DNA of 64,000 nt from Leucocoprinus leucothites (GCA_013368445.1 JAACJO010000010.1:1647715-1711714), one strand, 5' to 3'. Counted from the stretch's first letter, positions 45,496 to 57,818 are shown. Notes: generated from the sequence alone by a model not told the origin. Program-made: numbers and translations.

Positions 45496-47871
45496 ATGGC
45501 AGAAGCGCCGAGAGAAGCAAGCCCTGTAGAACGCCCACCGAAAGAGGATTACTCTTCTTCGGAAGCTGGATACGTAGCGACACCGCAAAAGGAGCGGATT
45601 GTTACTGACGCTGAGAAGCGTGCTGTGCGAAAACTCGACTATACAATTGTTCCGGTCATGGCGATGTTTTATCTGTTGTCCTTCTTGGTGATTTAATCTC
45701 GTCATCCACTATGTTGGGGTTGGGGTGCTGATTCCTTCACACGTATCTAGGATCGTGCTAATATTGGTGAGTACATACCTTCTGTTGTTCCTCAGGAAGC
45801 ATGATATTCACCTCTTGTAGGCAACGCGCGCGTCGCTGGTCTGCAGAAGGGATTGGGGCTTACGGACCACCAATACCAAGTCTGTGTGACTGTGTTATAC
45901 GCGTAAGTGCCACACAGAACCTCTTTATTCAGCACTTAACCCGAATATACAGTCCTTACATCGCAGCTGAACTACCCTCCAACTTGCTCCTACGATGGAT
46001 TGGTCCACGATTTGCAATGCCTACCATCTTGACCGCCTGGGGTATTATCGTCACCCTTCAAGGTTCGTTTTCGAGAACCAGTTACTCTCTTCTTGAATTG
46101 CTCACAACACTCGAACAGGCCTCGTCTCTTCATACGCTGGACTGGTGGTTGTACGCGCCATTCTCGGTCTCATTGAGGGGCCCATGTTCCCTGGGATCGT
46201 CCTTTACCTCTCTGGATTCTACACCCGCCGAGATCTGTCCCTCCGGTAAGCAATCGTCCTTTAGATCCTCTCCTCTCCGCTTGGCTTACGAGACCATCCC
46301 AAGCATTGCGCTATTCTTCTCATCTGCATCGGTATGCATCATACTCTCCACGGCTCCCTCCAAGCTAAACTCATAACACAACAGCTATCCGGTGCATTTT
46401 CTGGCCTCTTAGCAGCTGCAATTCAAAACATGGACGGTATAGGTGGTCGACCAGGCTGGGCATGGATCTTCATCCTCGTACGTCCCCATCCTCCCATCCT
46501 CACCTCTCATCTCTCTCTATATATACTCACCCTACACCAACAGGAAGGCCTCTTCTCCATCCTTATGGGCATAGCCGGCTTCTTCCTCGTCCCCTCCACA
46601 CCCCAAGACTCCAAATTCCTCACCCAAGCCGAAAAAAACCTCATCCAAACCCGCCTCGAACTTGACCGTCCAGCCGTCACACCCAACGCTCCCTCCGATA
46701 CATTCACCGTTCGCGAAATCTGGCGATCTCTCACCTCGATTCATGTCATTATCAATTTTATTATTTTGTTTATGATTGGGACGTGTTTGTATGGGTTGGC
46801 GTTGTTTAGTCCGTCGATTGTGAATCAGTTGGGGTTTAGTCCGGTGAGGAGTCAGTTGTTGAGTGTGGGCCCGTTTGCGGGTGGATTTTTCTGTGAGTGT
46901 TCTTTCGTGGTTTATGATTTCTTGAATGTGGGACGCATACAATACGTCACGACGACGAAAATCGACTTGTCCCTTCAGGGACACACCGATTTTCAAATTT
47001 GTCGGTCCATTGACCATCATAGACCATCACAGATGACACTTCTAACTCGACGTCCCACTTCAACTCATGCTCTCTGATATGCGAAAGGCACAATTACTGA
47101 TACCCCCACTCTACGACCAGTAACCCTCTTCTTTGCATTCTTCTCCGACAAATACCAAAACCGCGCCATACCCACCATCATCATCTCCTGTCTGGCCATA
47201 ATCGGATTCGTCATGTACCTCCGTACGTATCATCTCCCCCCCTCCCCGCCCCCACCCACTCTCGCAATTCCAATCCTCACTCGCCCCGCCCGTCTCAAAC
47301 CCTAAACCCTCGCTAATCACTCTAATCACTACTCAGGCACAACCAACAAATTCGTCGCGTACGGCTCTCTCTACTTTACAGTCCCAGGCGTATACGCCTC
47401 AGCACCCATCCTATCCGCATGGATGGCAAACAACTCAGAACCTTATTTCCGTCGTGCGACGAGTATCGCGCTTGGGTTTATCGCTACTAATTCTGTGGGT
47501 TTTTTTCTATGTCGCTTTGGATGGATGATAAGTGAACCCATTCGATTGTGATGTAGGGCGGTATTCTCAGTACATGGCGGTTCCCTACAAATGAAGGACC
47601 CAGGTTCACAAAAACGACAATTATGGATCTTGTATTGTAAGTGCAGTTGTCAGGCAATGCTCGTCAAATGCTAACACCTGCATTCAGTTCTGTGCTTGCC
47701 ATTGTTTTGACTTGCCTGAATGTTGCTGTCCTCTATTACAAGAACAAGAGAAAACAACGACAACGTGCCGAGATCCTGGCTCCCTACGCCGACGAGAAGG
47801 AAACCGATGGTGGACTTCGTGCTTGGGTAGAACTGGGGGACAAGCATCCCGACTTTGTCTACTCGTACTAG
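45496..47871 (+). CDS. MFS transporter, allantoate/nicotinate permease type (second paralog)
   Basis: A twelve-helix plasma-membrane symporter, paralogous to the gene at 34434-36561. It starts at ATG 45496 (MAEAPREASPVERPPKED) and ends LGDKHPDFVYSY, stop at 47869-47871. Exons read in order: EKRAVRKLDYTIVPVMAMFY, DRANIGNARVAGLQKGLGLT, PYIAAELPSNLLLRWIGPRF, RAILGLIEGPMFPGIVLYLS, GFYTRRDLSLR, IALFFSSAS, LSGAFSGLLAAAIQNMDG, WAWIFIL, EGLFSILMGIAGFFLVPSTP, TFTVREIWRSLTSIHV and LALFSPSIVNQLGFSP. Near the end is AYGSLYFTVPGVYASAPILS. Introns are 50-60 nt except one of about 200 nt (about 46890-47088). The DRxxIGNA motif and helix pattern fit the Dal5/Tna1 group. Substrate unknown. Confidence 0.88.
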
Positions 47872-48106
47872 TTTGATCTATATAAACTCATTTCACTCTG
47901 AAGGTAATTCCTGAAAACCTCGTTTGGATGAGACAAAAAGCAGGTACAAAGTTAAATGTAAATAAATGCTGGGTATGGAATTGCTACGTGTGCCATTAAG
48001 TCTGCTCTCTATGATATCACTACGTAGTCTTTTGTGACATCCCTCCTCGATGCCCCAACGCCTCGTGTCCGCGAAGCGCTGCTAGTACGTGGATAATAAA
48101 TTACAC

Positions 48107-50549
48107 TTAGAGTTCATCGTGATCGAAGCCAGAGTCTTCATCATCATCGCTCGAGGTGGAGCCCCCAGAGTAGAGTTTGGTGGTGATGGGGTTGACGATG
48201 CCTTGCACCTCTGTAACAGTCAAATCAGTGAAATGGCCTAAAACGAACGTGATCGCAGACACATACCAGCCAACTTCTCTTCAAGGTCCTCAACGCTGGC
48301 GCTGGAACCGTTATCATCAATCCACTCAGAGGCTTCCTTGACGGCATCCAAAATGGTCTTCTTGTCGTCGTCATCAAGCTTGCCACCAAGACCCTCAGAG
48401 TCGGTGACTTGATTCTTGAGGCCATAGATGAATGACGAGAGCGAGTTGAGAGCCTCAATCCTCTTGCGTTGAGCCTCATCCTCAGCGGCGAACTTCTCGG
48501 CATCGGCAACCATGCGGTCAATCTCCTCCTGAGATAGACGGCCCTTCTCATTCTTGATGGTAATGGCCTCTGACTTGCCACTGCAAGAAAGAATAAGAAC
48601 GAAGCTAAATCATAACAGATGAAACAATACTCACGTTCCCTTGTCAGCAGCTGAGACCTTCATGATACCATTGGCGTCAATCTCGAAGGTGACTTCGATT
48701 TGAGGTACACCACGAGGAGCGGGAGGAATGCCAGTGAGCTCAAACTTGCCGAGGAGATTGTTGTCCTTCGTGAGGGAACGTTCACCCTCAAAGACTTGAA
48801 TGAGGACAGTAGGCTGGTTATCGGCGGCGGTAGAGAAGATTTGACTCTTCTTGGTAGGAATGACGGTGTTGCGGGGAATGAGCTTGGTGAAAACTCCACC
48901 AGTGGTCTCAATACCGAGAGTAAGGGGGTTAACGTCGACAAGAACAACATCGGCGGTACCCTCGGCACCCGAGAGAATGCCACCTTGGACGGCAGCACCA
49001 TAGGCAACAGCCTCATCGGGGTTAATTCCCTTAGAGGGCTCCCTACCACCGAAGAACTCCTTGAGGAGTTGCTGAACCTTGGGGATACGAGTAGAACCAC
49101 CAACGAGAACAACCTAAAGATCATTGTAAGAAAAAAGAAAAAGCTAAAGCCAGACTAACGCACCTCGTCGATGTCTTCCTTCTTGACATTGGCGTCCTTC
49201 AACACCTGCTCAACAGGCTTCATAGTCTTGCGGAAGAGATCCATGTTGAGCTCTTCGAACTTGGCGCGGGTGAGGGTCTCGGAGAAGTCGTTACCATCCT
49301 CGAAAGATTCAATTTCAATGCGGACGGATTGCTGGCTGGAAAGAGTCCTCTTGGCCTTCTCGACCTCGCGCTTCAGCTTACCGAGAGCGCGAAGGTTCTT
49401 GGTGACGTCGGTGCCAGTCTTCTTCTTGTAGCTCTTGACGAGGTAATCAATAACACGGTTATCGAAGTCCTCACCACCGAGATGGGTGTCACCAGCAGTT
49501 GCCAAAACCTCGAAGACACCGTCGTCGATGGAAAGGAGGGAGACATCGAAAGTACCACCACCAAGATCGTAGACGATGATTTGAGATTCACCACCCTTCT
49601 TGTTAAGACCGTAGGCGATGGCAGCGGCGGTAGGCTCGTTGATGATACGGAGGACAGTGAGACCGGCGATAGTTCCGGCGTCCTTGGTGGCCTGACGCTG
49701 AGCGTCGTTGAAGTCTGCAAAACCATGAGCATCAGAATATTTCGAAGGATACCATACTACGCACAGGCAGGGACGGTGACGACGGCATGGGTGACCTTGT
49801 GGCCAAGGTAGGCCTCAGCGGTTTCCTTCATCTTGGTGAGAATCATAGCGGAGATTTCCTCAGGAGTAAATGAGCGGTCCTCATTCTTGTGCTTGACAAC
49901 AACAGCGGGTTTGCCGTTCTTCTCAGTGACTTTGAATGGCCAGTGCTTGATGTCGCGCTTGAGCTCGGGGTCGTCTGTCTTGCGACCGATGAGTCGTTTG
50001 GCATCAAAGACCGTGTTTGTGGGGTTGGAGTGGAAGGCATTCTTGGCGGCGTCACCGACACTAGAAAATTGTCAATATATGCTTTCAAGACATTGTGAGC
50101 GCCACGTACAGTCGTTCCTCATCTGTGAAGCTGACCCATGATGGTGTGATACGGTGACCTTGGTCGTTGGCGATGATTTCTACACGTCCACCACGCTGAA
50201 CACTGCAAAGTCGTCAGGAACGAGCGCATACAAGGACTGAACTGCCACGTACCCAACGCAAGAGTATCTATATGCCAGCAAATCAAGCTCAGGTCAGTCT
50301 AAACTCGCAGAAACGAAAAGGGAATTTGCATACGTAGTACCAAGATCTACAAGCACCCCGTTAGCTCTGAATTACAAACGAGAAAAGTCAAGTCCACCTA
50401 CCAATACCAATGACAGTTCCGTATTCAGGGTGAGTCTCCTCAGCGGAGACGGCAGGAGGACAGAGACAGACAAGGGCAAGGAAAGCGAGGAAGAGAATGG
50501 AGACGGTGGAGAGGAGTCTCCTGGAATGAGTACGCGCTGGTCGACTCAT
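48107..50549 (-). CDS. KAR2: ER Hsp70 chaperone BiP/Kar2
   Basis: The ER-lumen Hsp70 drives protein translocation, folding and unfolded-protein-response sensing. It starts at ATG 50549 ([20 protein letters not shown]), a hydrophobic signal peptide to about residue 35 (SAEE). The nucleotide-binding domain follows: [58 protein letters not shown] and [13 protein letters not shown]. The substrate-binding domain includes [37 protein letters not shown] and [20 protein letters not shown]. The helical lid follows, and the last residues are SGFDHDEL, the ER-retrieval signal (stop at 48109-48107). Several 50-70 nt introns are present, with small exons near the 5' end. Length is that of a full BiP. Function is secure. 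Confidence 0.97.
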
Positions 50550-50622
50550 CGTGGTTGTTGAGGTCAAAGGGACTTGAAGTTTTTCCATCCGCGCCGACTC
50601 TTATTTATTTCCTCATATTCCA

Positions 50623-50656
50623 TGACGTGTCACTTGTACGTGGCCCGGTCACGTGC
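50623..50656. promoter_or_regulatory. ACGTG-core cluster upstream of BiP (UPRE-like)
   Basis: Three ACGT-core sites lie within 34 bp, about 75-110 bp before the BiP start: the palindrome TGACGTGTCA (50623-50632), TACGTGG (50637-50643) and TCACGTGC (50649-50656). bZIP factors of the Hac1/XBP1 type bind ACGTG cores in unfolded-protein-response promoters, so this is a plausible stress-response element. No direct evidence in sequence beyond motif and position. Confidence 0.45.
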
Positions 50657-51092
50657 TCTCATTTTGAGTCACCTGTCTCTCGCCAACTCTGTGCACATTT
50701 AACTCGGACGTGGCAATCTCTGATTCTCCGGTCCTCTGATTCCGGGCTGTGTGGACAGAGATGGCGTGGGTGGTGTACGTGTATCATGCGTGTTAGAACA
50801 GCTGAAACGCTTATTAGAGCCGTGTTTCGCGTCAGTTAATCACTTGTATCAATATGACTGTTCAATGTCCCGCAGCGGGTATCTCCTATCCAATGATCAG
50901 TATCCCGATACGCACAGACCAGTAGAACACCTGAATCTCGTCGACGCGAAATTAAATGAGCGTGTCCTTTCCCCGGAAACCCAATTAAATCACCTGTGAC
51001 GTCGTTGCGTGACACATTACAAGTACCACTTCAAGGCTTCCATCACCCGGTGTCTCTTATTCACTCACCCTCCTACCATCACAACCGAACCC

Positions 51093-52086
51093 ATGTCTTC
51101 AAACTCGCAGATATTTTACCGCCAATACACCGGTGAATCCGACCTTCCCCGTATCATGGCCCTCGTCCAGAGCGAACTCAGCGAACCCTACGTCATTTAT
51201 ACATTCCGTTACTTTCTACATCAATGGTCAGTGTCTCCTTTAACGCCGCTCTTGGGCGCCAAACAAGCGCCATTATCAGTCGTGTGCCACTCGATCCTCA
51301 TTCACTCATTCCATCTTTTCCTTCACACAGGCCACATTTATCCTTCCTTGTACGCCTCATTCCCACTCACCTCACCAAAATCCCTGAGTTCCCAAAATAA
51401 AGGCATACCCAAGCGATCCAGACAACTCTGATCCGATAGGCGTCATCGTCTGCAAACAGAGTATGCACCGGAACAGATCTAACCGAGGCTACATCGCCAT
51501 GCTCAGCGTAGACAAAAACTGGCGTAAACGTGGTATAGGTTCGTCCCTACCCATTCTTCGAGAGTAGAGTCGAAACACATCCGACTTACAGATTAAATAA
51601 ACAAAAACTTGGGGTAATCTCATCAATTTCATTTGGTGCGGTTTCTCTCTCGTTTTCCCCCTCCCCGTCCCCGTGTTTCTAGCTAGTGCCCTTGTTCGCA
51701 ATTCCATCGACGCAATGAAAGAAGACGGCGTTGAAGAGGTACCCCATTCCTCCTGTCTTCCGTCCCTTTCGTTATTCGGCTCAACTCCCATTTCCCACCC
51801 CTAGATCGTCCTCGAAACAGAATTCGATAATCTCGCCGCTCTCTCTCTCTACGAGTCCCTGGGTTTCATCCGCGAGAAACGACTGTACAGGTTCTACCTC
51901 AACGGCAAAGATGCATTTAGACTTGTTCTTGCCGTTCCTCCTTCCGACTCGGACGACAGCTCGGATACCTCGTCTGATCCCTCTTCGTCCCTTCCTAGAT
52001 CTTCGACTCTTCGTTGTCCGCCTTATCGCGCTATCAATGTGATACCCTATTCCGATGATGAAGATGACTATATCTCTGGACGCTGA
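51093..52086 (+). CDS. MAK3: NatC catalytic subunit, N-alpha-acetyltransferase (Mak3/NAA30)
   Basis: A GNAT-fold enzyme that acetylates the N-terminal Met of proteins beginning Met-hydrophobic, acting on ribosome-bound chains with the NatC partners. It starts at ATG 51093 ([20 protein letters not shown]), then [17 protein letters not shown], a tiny exon PHLSFL, then [19 protein letters not shown]. Acetyl-CoA-binding text follows ([17 protein letters not shown]; the Q/RxxGxG/A loop is split by an intron), then [20 protein letters not shown] and [20 protein letters not shown]. An acidic serine-rich C-terminal tail ([16 protein letters not shown]...[10 protein letters not shown]) extends beyond the yeast enzyme. 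Four to five introns. It lies divergently from BiP with a ~540-bp gap. Confidence 0.9.
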
Positions 52087-52156
52087 TTGTTCCCTCCTAC
52101 TTTCTCGCTGATCTCTATCTTGGTGTGTTTTTACCGTGTACAAGTATACGTTCGCC

Positions 52157-52158
52157 CG

Positions 52159-52210
<52 letters not shown>
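52157..52210. repeat. (GTT)n trinucleotide repeat
   Basis: About 18 GTT/TTG units in the 3' flank of MAK3. Read on the minus strand it gives a spurious poly-glutamine frame. Confidence 0.95.
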
Positions 52211-52421
52211 ACATATAACCCTCCTCTCAATCCTCTTTCGTACCATACTTCATTTTATTCCTTATTAGAATTCGTTCGACCTTCGTATCAATGTAGTTTC
52301 TATACGTCTTTCTTTGTATTGGAATTAATACTCTCTTTAGCTATAATGCTACCCCTCCTCGTTTGCATGACGACCACACCTGGCTTCTAAAAATATTTCC
52401 ACGCGAAAACAAAAGGAGTTT

Positions 52422-52492
52422 TCGGATACGGGGAATCGAACCCCGGGCTATCGCGTGAGAGGCGATAATGTTAGCCACTACACCATATCCGA
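52422..52492 (-). tRNA. tRNA-Glu (anticodon CTC)
   Basis: The reverse complement folds as a standard cloverleaf. The acceptor TCGGATA pairs with TATCCGA. The D-arm region is GTGTAGTGGCTAACAT. The anticodon stem ATCGC/GCGAT encloses loop CTCTCAC, giving anticodon CTC (reads GAG, Glu). The T-arm is CGGGG-TTCGAAT-CCCCG. No intron. The box A/B sequences are within this. A T-run follows on the minus strand (near 52411-52414) as the Pol III terminator. Confidence 0.96.
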
Positions 52493-52499
52493 TTATAAG

Positions 52500-55206
52500 A
52501 GTTTGAGTAGCTGTGCATCTGGGTCTTCAGAATTCAACGATAATCATGAGCCCCGGACGGGAAGATAGTCATATCCCTGCTCTGTTAATACGATATTATA
52601 ATTTCACCTTGTGAGCCTTCGGATTTTCACTTTTTTTTTAGGTCTGTACTCTACGCTTCAAATTTCAATCCAAGTGAATTGAAAGTAGCTCAGCTGTTAG
52701 ACTGAGAATATATATATATATATATATACTCTCCAGTGTATTTTCACACATTTCGCGCCGAGTCAGCCGAACTCATTTTATCCGCACCGTCAAATGATTG
52801 ACAGAGTCCGCATATTTTCTTAGACAGCACTCAGGACTTATCTAGGCCATACAGATACATAGACCTTATTCACTCACTGTTGTCTGCTCTAATGCTTAGT
52901 TGGCATCTGAACAGCCTCAATGACAAGTCTGTAAGTTCGAGTCCGGGGAGTCATCAGAACCGCTAGCATTGAATCCAGTGGCACCACTACCCGGTACTGG
53001 AAAAAACTCAAAAGGCAGTGTTGTGTCATTTCCAAACCCAAATCTATGTTTTCACCGAATCTCTGGCTGTACCCGATCCGAGTCCGAGCCGCCACTGAAT
53101 AAACATATACCTTGTCGTGAATATTTTTGTGAATTAAAGCCACCTTCCACCCGCTTCGGCGGCCAGGTTATCGTCTTCTTACCGACCGGTAATTGCTCTG
53201 CCCGGATTCAGGGTGCTTGGGCAGGACATCCCTCACCAGTGCAAAGAAGTCTCGGATTCAATTCAATTCTCAGTATCATATTATGACACTCTGCACATCA
53301 AAAAACCGATTTCGATTTTACGATATCTTGTATTTGACGTCGCTAAATATTTAGCATTATTTTCGCTGTCTCGCTGCTTGAATGCTTTCTGTCATTTGCA
53401 AAAGTTTGAGTGGAGTTACTGTTTCGCTTCCTGGCTCCCCACACCTTTGGAGTGGATCAGCGATGGCGAGTGAGGGGCTGGAGAAGGTGACTAGACGTAA
53501 ATACCAACTTTCAAGTAAAAATTGATGTGATTCTTGAGTGGGATCATTGATGTATGTTGATCGTAAGGATCAGGTGACGATGATCAGTTTTGCAAGAGCC
53601 CTTTTGGTCACTTACTTATCTTATCCTCCAGTGAATCCGACTTGTTTCTCATGTGCCTTGGGGCTTCTTGATCGTAAGTCGAACTTTACACCCGACTGAC
53701 AGCCCTCCATCTTTTCACCGTATGGACTCGTTTGATTCTATCAGATATCTGCAAACAAAATATCCAGTGTTGCACCAATCCTCCGTCAATAAACTTCCAA
53801 TTTAGATATAACAACTTGCATCTTTTCCTAGTGCACACTGCTTCTTCAACTTCTGTGCTAGTTCAAAATAGACTATTTCCTTCAAAGAATAATCTGAATC
53901 TCCCCCTAACCTAGCTCCTCTACTTCGGATCTTGTTCGCGTACAAGCCTGCTTCGACCGGTCCGCCGCGGCCAGGGAACCAGAAAACTGGAGCAACTTCG
54001 CCTGTTACATCTGCGTCGTACTTCTATTCAACCAGTCTTGGCGCTCGTAGTAGGCTCTACGCACGCTAAACTTGTCACTCCACCCAAGCCAACTCCCACC
54101 GATCTCAACATCCTGCCATCACTTTACTCGATGCCAAGAAGGCGAGGCATCTCAAGCCATGTAGTAAATACCACGGTGACCAACATGACAATAGGAACCA
54201 ATAGAGCAAGGCGAGATCACGGCCGCTTGGCTCACCCAAACCCAACGCTCGGCTCCAGTCGGATTCAGCACTAGCGAACATCACCCTCCTCTTGAACCCA
54301 ACTTAATTGCGCTATCGTTGCTCGCGGGCCCCGCTCACGGCTTCTGTTTTAAGGTAAGTGGTCCCTTTCCTTGGCAGTTACCAATAACCTCAGCCCCTTT
54401 CCTTCGTGGATAGTGTTAGCACCCCCTCCTGGCCCACTCTACTTTGGAATTGCCCAGATATTCCGATTCACGATTTATTCACTACCGAGCACTTCAGAGC
54501 CTGCGAATGCCAATTATCAACGCTTCAATCCCCATCGTCGACTCATCAGTATCGTGTTAGAATCATTTGTCCCAGACGACGATCCGAATAACGTATCATT
54601 GCAATTCGCCGTGCCGGGTTTGGACTGATTTTCAGACCCGGGAGTTTGTCTTTGTACGTATTCTGTGTATCGTCTCTGTTCGGTTCACGACACACGAAGC
54701 AATATATTTGACGACCGGCTCGGAGATATCATACTCCGACCGTTGTGAATCAGTACCTGACTCTCCACCCCTCTTTAAACTAAGCTACGCGGTCCTTCCG
54801 AAAAAACGCAGCTGAGAATTTTAGGGAAATTCAATTGTACTGTACTTGCTGCTGACTTTTTAAACTAGGGGCTCCGACAAGAGCACCGACCCACAAATAT
54901 ATGCATCCTCGAGGCTTCAGATCTTCAGAACCGACGTCAAAGGTGCTCTTTTGGGCATTGCCTTTGACATATCCCCGTTAGCCGTACAGTCGGTCAGATT
55001 CAGAACCGGATGATCGAGAGCTAGATCTCAGCGCCTCGATTATAGTGAGATAATTACTCTCATGTCCCTGGCCGCACGATGTGCTGCCGACTCGCAGATA
55101 ACTTTTGACAGGCTTCAACCGAATTGACAGCCGAGATGCAGGTCCCATCGTTCAAAAAGGCTATAAATTGGAGCCTCTGGACTCAAGTCTTCACCCTCGG
55201 TGTTCT
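52500..55206. other. 2.7-kb intergenic region, no gene recognised
   Basis: Apart from the TA repeat I find no conserved domain. Short frames (52969-53286, 54038-54274, 54371-54628 on plus; 52889-53143 on minus) are below 110 codons, use no consistent frame and match nothing I know. The stretch 53930-54650 has slightly gene-like composition with possible splice signals and could hide a decayed or lineage-specific gene, but I cannot support one. Confidence 0.4.
52708..52728. repeat. (TA)n microsatellite
   Basis: About ten TA units in the intergenic region right of the tRNA. Confidence 0.9.
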
Positions 55207-57288
55207 ATGGCTAACCAACTACCTCTGACTTCGTCGTTATCAAGCCTTGGTAAGGCAGAAACAACCGCTGAGCTTGCCAAGACGCTGCTATGGCAGACTC
55301 TGCCCGAGTTTCTGTCCTTTGAAGAACGTGTCAACCTGTCATTTGAACGGGCAAAATCCATCGTTCAACATTACAGTAAGTGCACAAATACTATTCCGGT
55401 CCTCACGTCCATTGACCTGTTTTCATCAGAGCTGACCGCAGAAGATGTTTTCCAAGTGAACAACCGATACTGGCGCTTCAACTCCGATCCAATTCTTGCT
55501 CTGGACGGTTCTGTTGGGACATTGTTGACCATCCATTACAACCTCTGTCTTGGTACAATAGCAAAATACCTGAAGGACCGCCCAGACCTGCAGCCTATCG
55601 TAGATAAGCTCCAGACTTTCGAATGGAAGTGAGTGATTTTTATCTGAACATCGATAGTTAAGTTTCTCACATGTGTATAGTGGTCAGTATTGCCTAACCG
55701 AACTCGGGCATGGCCTCGACGTCATCAACATGGAAACTCGGGCCACTCAGCTTCCCGATGGTAGCTTTGACCTACATACCCCAAATGACCGTGCTGCAAA
55801 GTAAACAATCGAGTTTCTTTCGCGGTAGGGAAGTTGATTTATTCTTTCTGCCAAGGTTCATGCCTCCCACCGCCCCGTCCGGCCACCCGTGTATTGCCGT
55901 CGTCCACGCGCGACTCTTTGTCGACGATGAAGACAGAGGCCCAAAGGTTTTCTTGGTTCAGCTTCACGATGGCAAACAGATGAATGCCGGAGTAACCTCA
56001 AAGTCAGTTCAACTAATCAGTTTCCCAATTGCCGCAATTTCATTCCAAATCATTCTTAGGGTGCTGGCTCCAAGAGGCTCGGCACGGCCAGTGAAGCACT
56101 GCCTTACACACTTCAACCATGTACACCTTCCTGCTTCAGCTTTACTCAGCCATCCCGAAAAGCCAAAAGTACCTCGAGAGGCGTTTTTCGACAACATTTC
56201 TCGGGTCATTACCGGCACCATCTCTATGGGTGCCCTTGGCATTTCCGGCATGCGCATCGCTTCCTTCGTTGCAGCCAAGTATAGCCTACGGCGTCACGTC
56301 ATTGATGTTTCCACCAAAGTGTCAAGACCGATTATTTCCTTCAGTACACAGTATACCGCCGTTCTTTCAGCGATCGCTCAAACGCTCGTTCTGAGAGAAT
56401 TTTCGAATTATTGCCACGGCCTCTTCCGTAGCGCTAAGGAGCCAACTACAAAGCATTTCATCGCGGCCGTGATGAAAACAACAGCGATAAAAGCCGCCCA
56501 AGCCACAACTCTTGAACTTAGTGAGCGCTGCGGGGCTCAGGGTCTAGCTGAAGTGAATCAAATTAATATTACTCACGTAAGTATTCTATACTCTATTCTG
56601 ACAAAAACTAAATTTGGGGACAGGGAGATGTACGCGGAGCGGCAATAGCGGAAGGCGATGTCCTTGTCATTTCCATCCGTAGGTGATTCGTTCTACTTCC
56701 ACCTTACGAGCGTAACAATACTTCTGTCAGGTTTTGCCATCGACCTCTTGCTTAAACGTGTTCGAGTCCCTCCTTATCTCTTCCCAGACTGTCTCCTGGC
56801 AAGGCACGAACGTTCCTTGACATCCTCTCTACGAGCATCTCTTGCCCACGCCGCGAGCCATCGTGATCAAACATTCGACACTCTTTTACCCCTCTGTCAG
56901 CCACTTATAGAAGCCATCGGGTCCCGTATGGCTTACGATGCCGCTAGGAGAGGCCTCGATGAAGACATACTTGATTTATTTGTTGCCTCACATATCAGAA
57001 AGGATCCCGCCTGGTATGCGCTGAACGAGGGATTTGATACTGCGACGCAAGTACGAATGGAAACTGAGGCGGCGAAGAAGTTGCTTCCCCGCATCAATGT
57101 GTTATTAGATTTGCTACAAGTTGAGCCATATGTTGTGGCGCCTATCACCTCGGACGCTAAGTGGGATCAATATGTCATAAGTTTGGACACATATGGAGAA
57201 ACACCCATGAGGTCAGTCAGTCAGTCAGTCCTCGAGCTTGCACTGACTGTTCCTTATTCATGATATCCTTGTTGATAGTAAATTGTGA
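55207..57288 (+). CDS. Acyl-CoA oxidase-like flavoprotein, peroxisomal (SKL)
   Basis: The enzyme would catalyse the first, H2O2-forming step of peroxisomal fatty-acid beta-oxidation using FAD. The start chosen is ATG 55207 (MANQLPLTSSLSSLG). Family landmarks include QYCLTELGHGLDVINMETRA (the flavin/substrate loop Y-LTE-GHG-D), PDGSFDLHTPNDRAAK, FMPPTAPSG, CIAVVHARLFVDDEDRGPKV, FLVQLHDGKQMNAGVTSK, VITGTISMGALGISGMRIAS, TQYTAVLSAIAQTLVLREFS and CGAQGLAEVNQI. A C-terminal helical region runs to DTYGETPM. Introns are short. The final intron (57212-57278) joins ATGAG to TAAATTGTGA, giving ...M-S-K-L-stop, a canonical type-1 peroxisomal signal. If that intron is kept, the protein ends MRSVSQSVLELALTVPYS without SKL. 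It could be an acyl-CoA dehydrogenase-like relative, but PTS1 favours oxidase. Confidence 0.85.
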
Positions 57289-57818
57289 TCCTTCCGTTTC
57301 GTATGGCTGTTTTAAGATCTGCTTGATTTTATACTCCGAGGAGAAATAGACGCCGTCATCCCTTCCGACCCGTGTGGTTAGGTTTCATCGCAGATTCTGG
57401 ACGAGCCAATAAAACAAGACAACTCAAACCGAGCTCAATCACCCGACAAACTATATCGGTATCTGAACACTCATAGCCGAGTTTTCTGCACAGCGGCTCC
57501 CTACAAATTTACTTGGCTCAAGTTTTGTTCAAAGTGCTGTTTTGCTTCGATTTCTAATCGTCATACAGGAGATGGCGCAAGCAACATCGTCCTTGTTACA
57601 GTAAACAAAGATATGATTCGCGTGGTATGTGATGTGTCTGGCGCCTTGAAAGGTTTTTTGTGTTTCAAATTTAACTCTTCGTACGCCTGCGCATCCAGAC
57701 AAATGTACAAAGCTGATTGACCTAGTCTCATCGTTGGGCATATCCGAACTGTCAATGCCATAAAAAATTGCTTACAATAAATTATATACACACACTGCGT
57801 TTAAACTCCAGTCACGAC
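57289..57818. other. Convergent intergenic, no gene seen
   Basis: Lies between the 3' ends of the acyl-CoA oxidase (plus) and the membrane protein (minus). Minus frames of 70-76 codons at 57529-57791 overlap each other and show no motif. Confidence 0.45.

Noticed and set aside
49329..49811. 160-codon plus-strand frame inside BiP
   Set aside because: Antisense shadow of the highly biased Hsp70 coding sequence.
51781..52230. Minus-strand frame with poly-glutamine
   Set aside because: Produced by the (GTT)n repeat and antisense of MAK3; not a gene.
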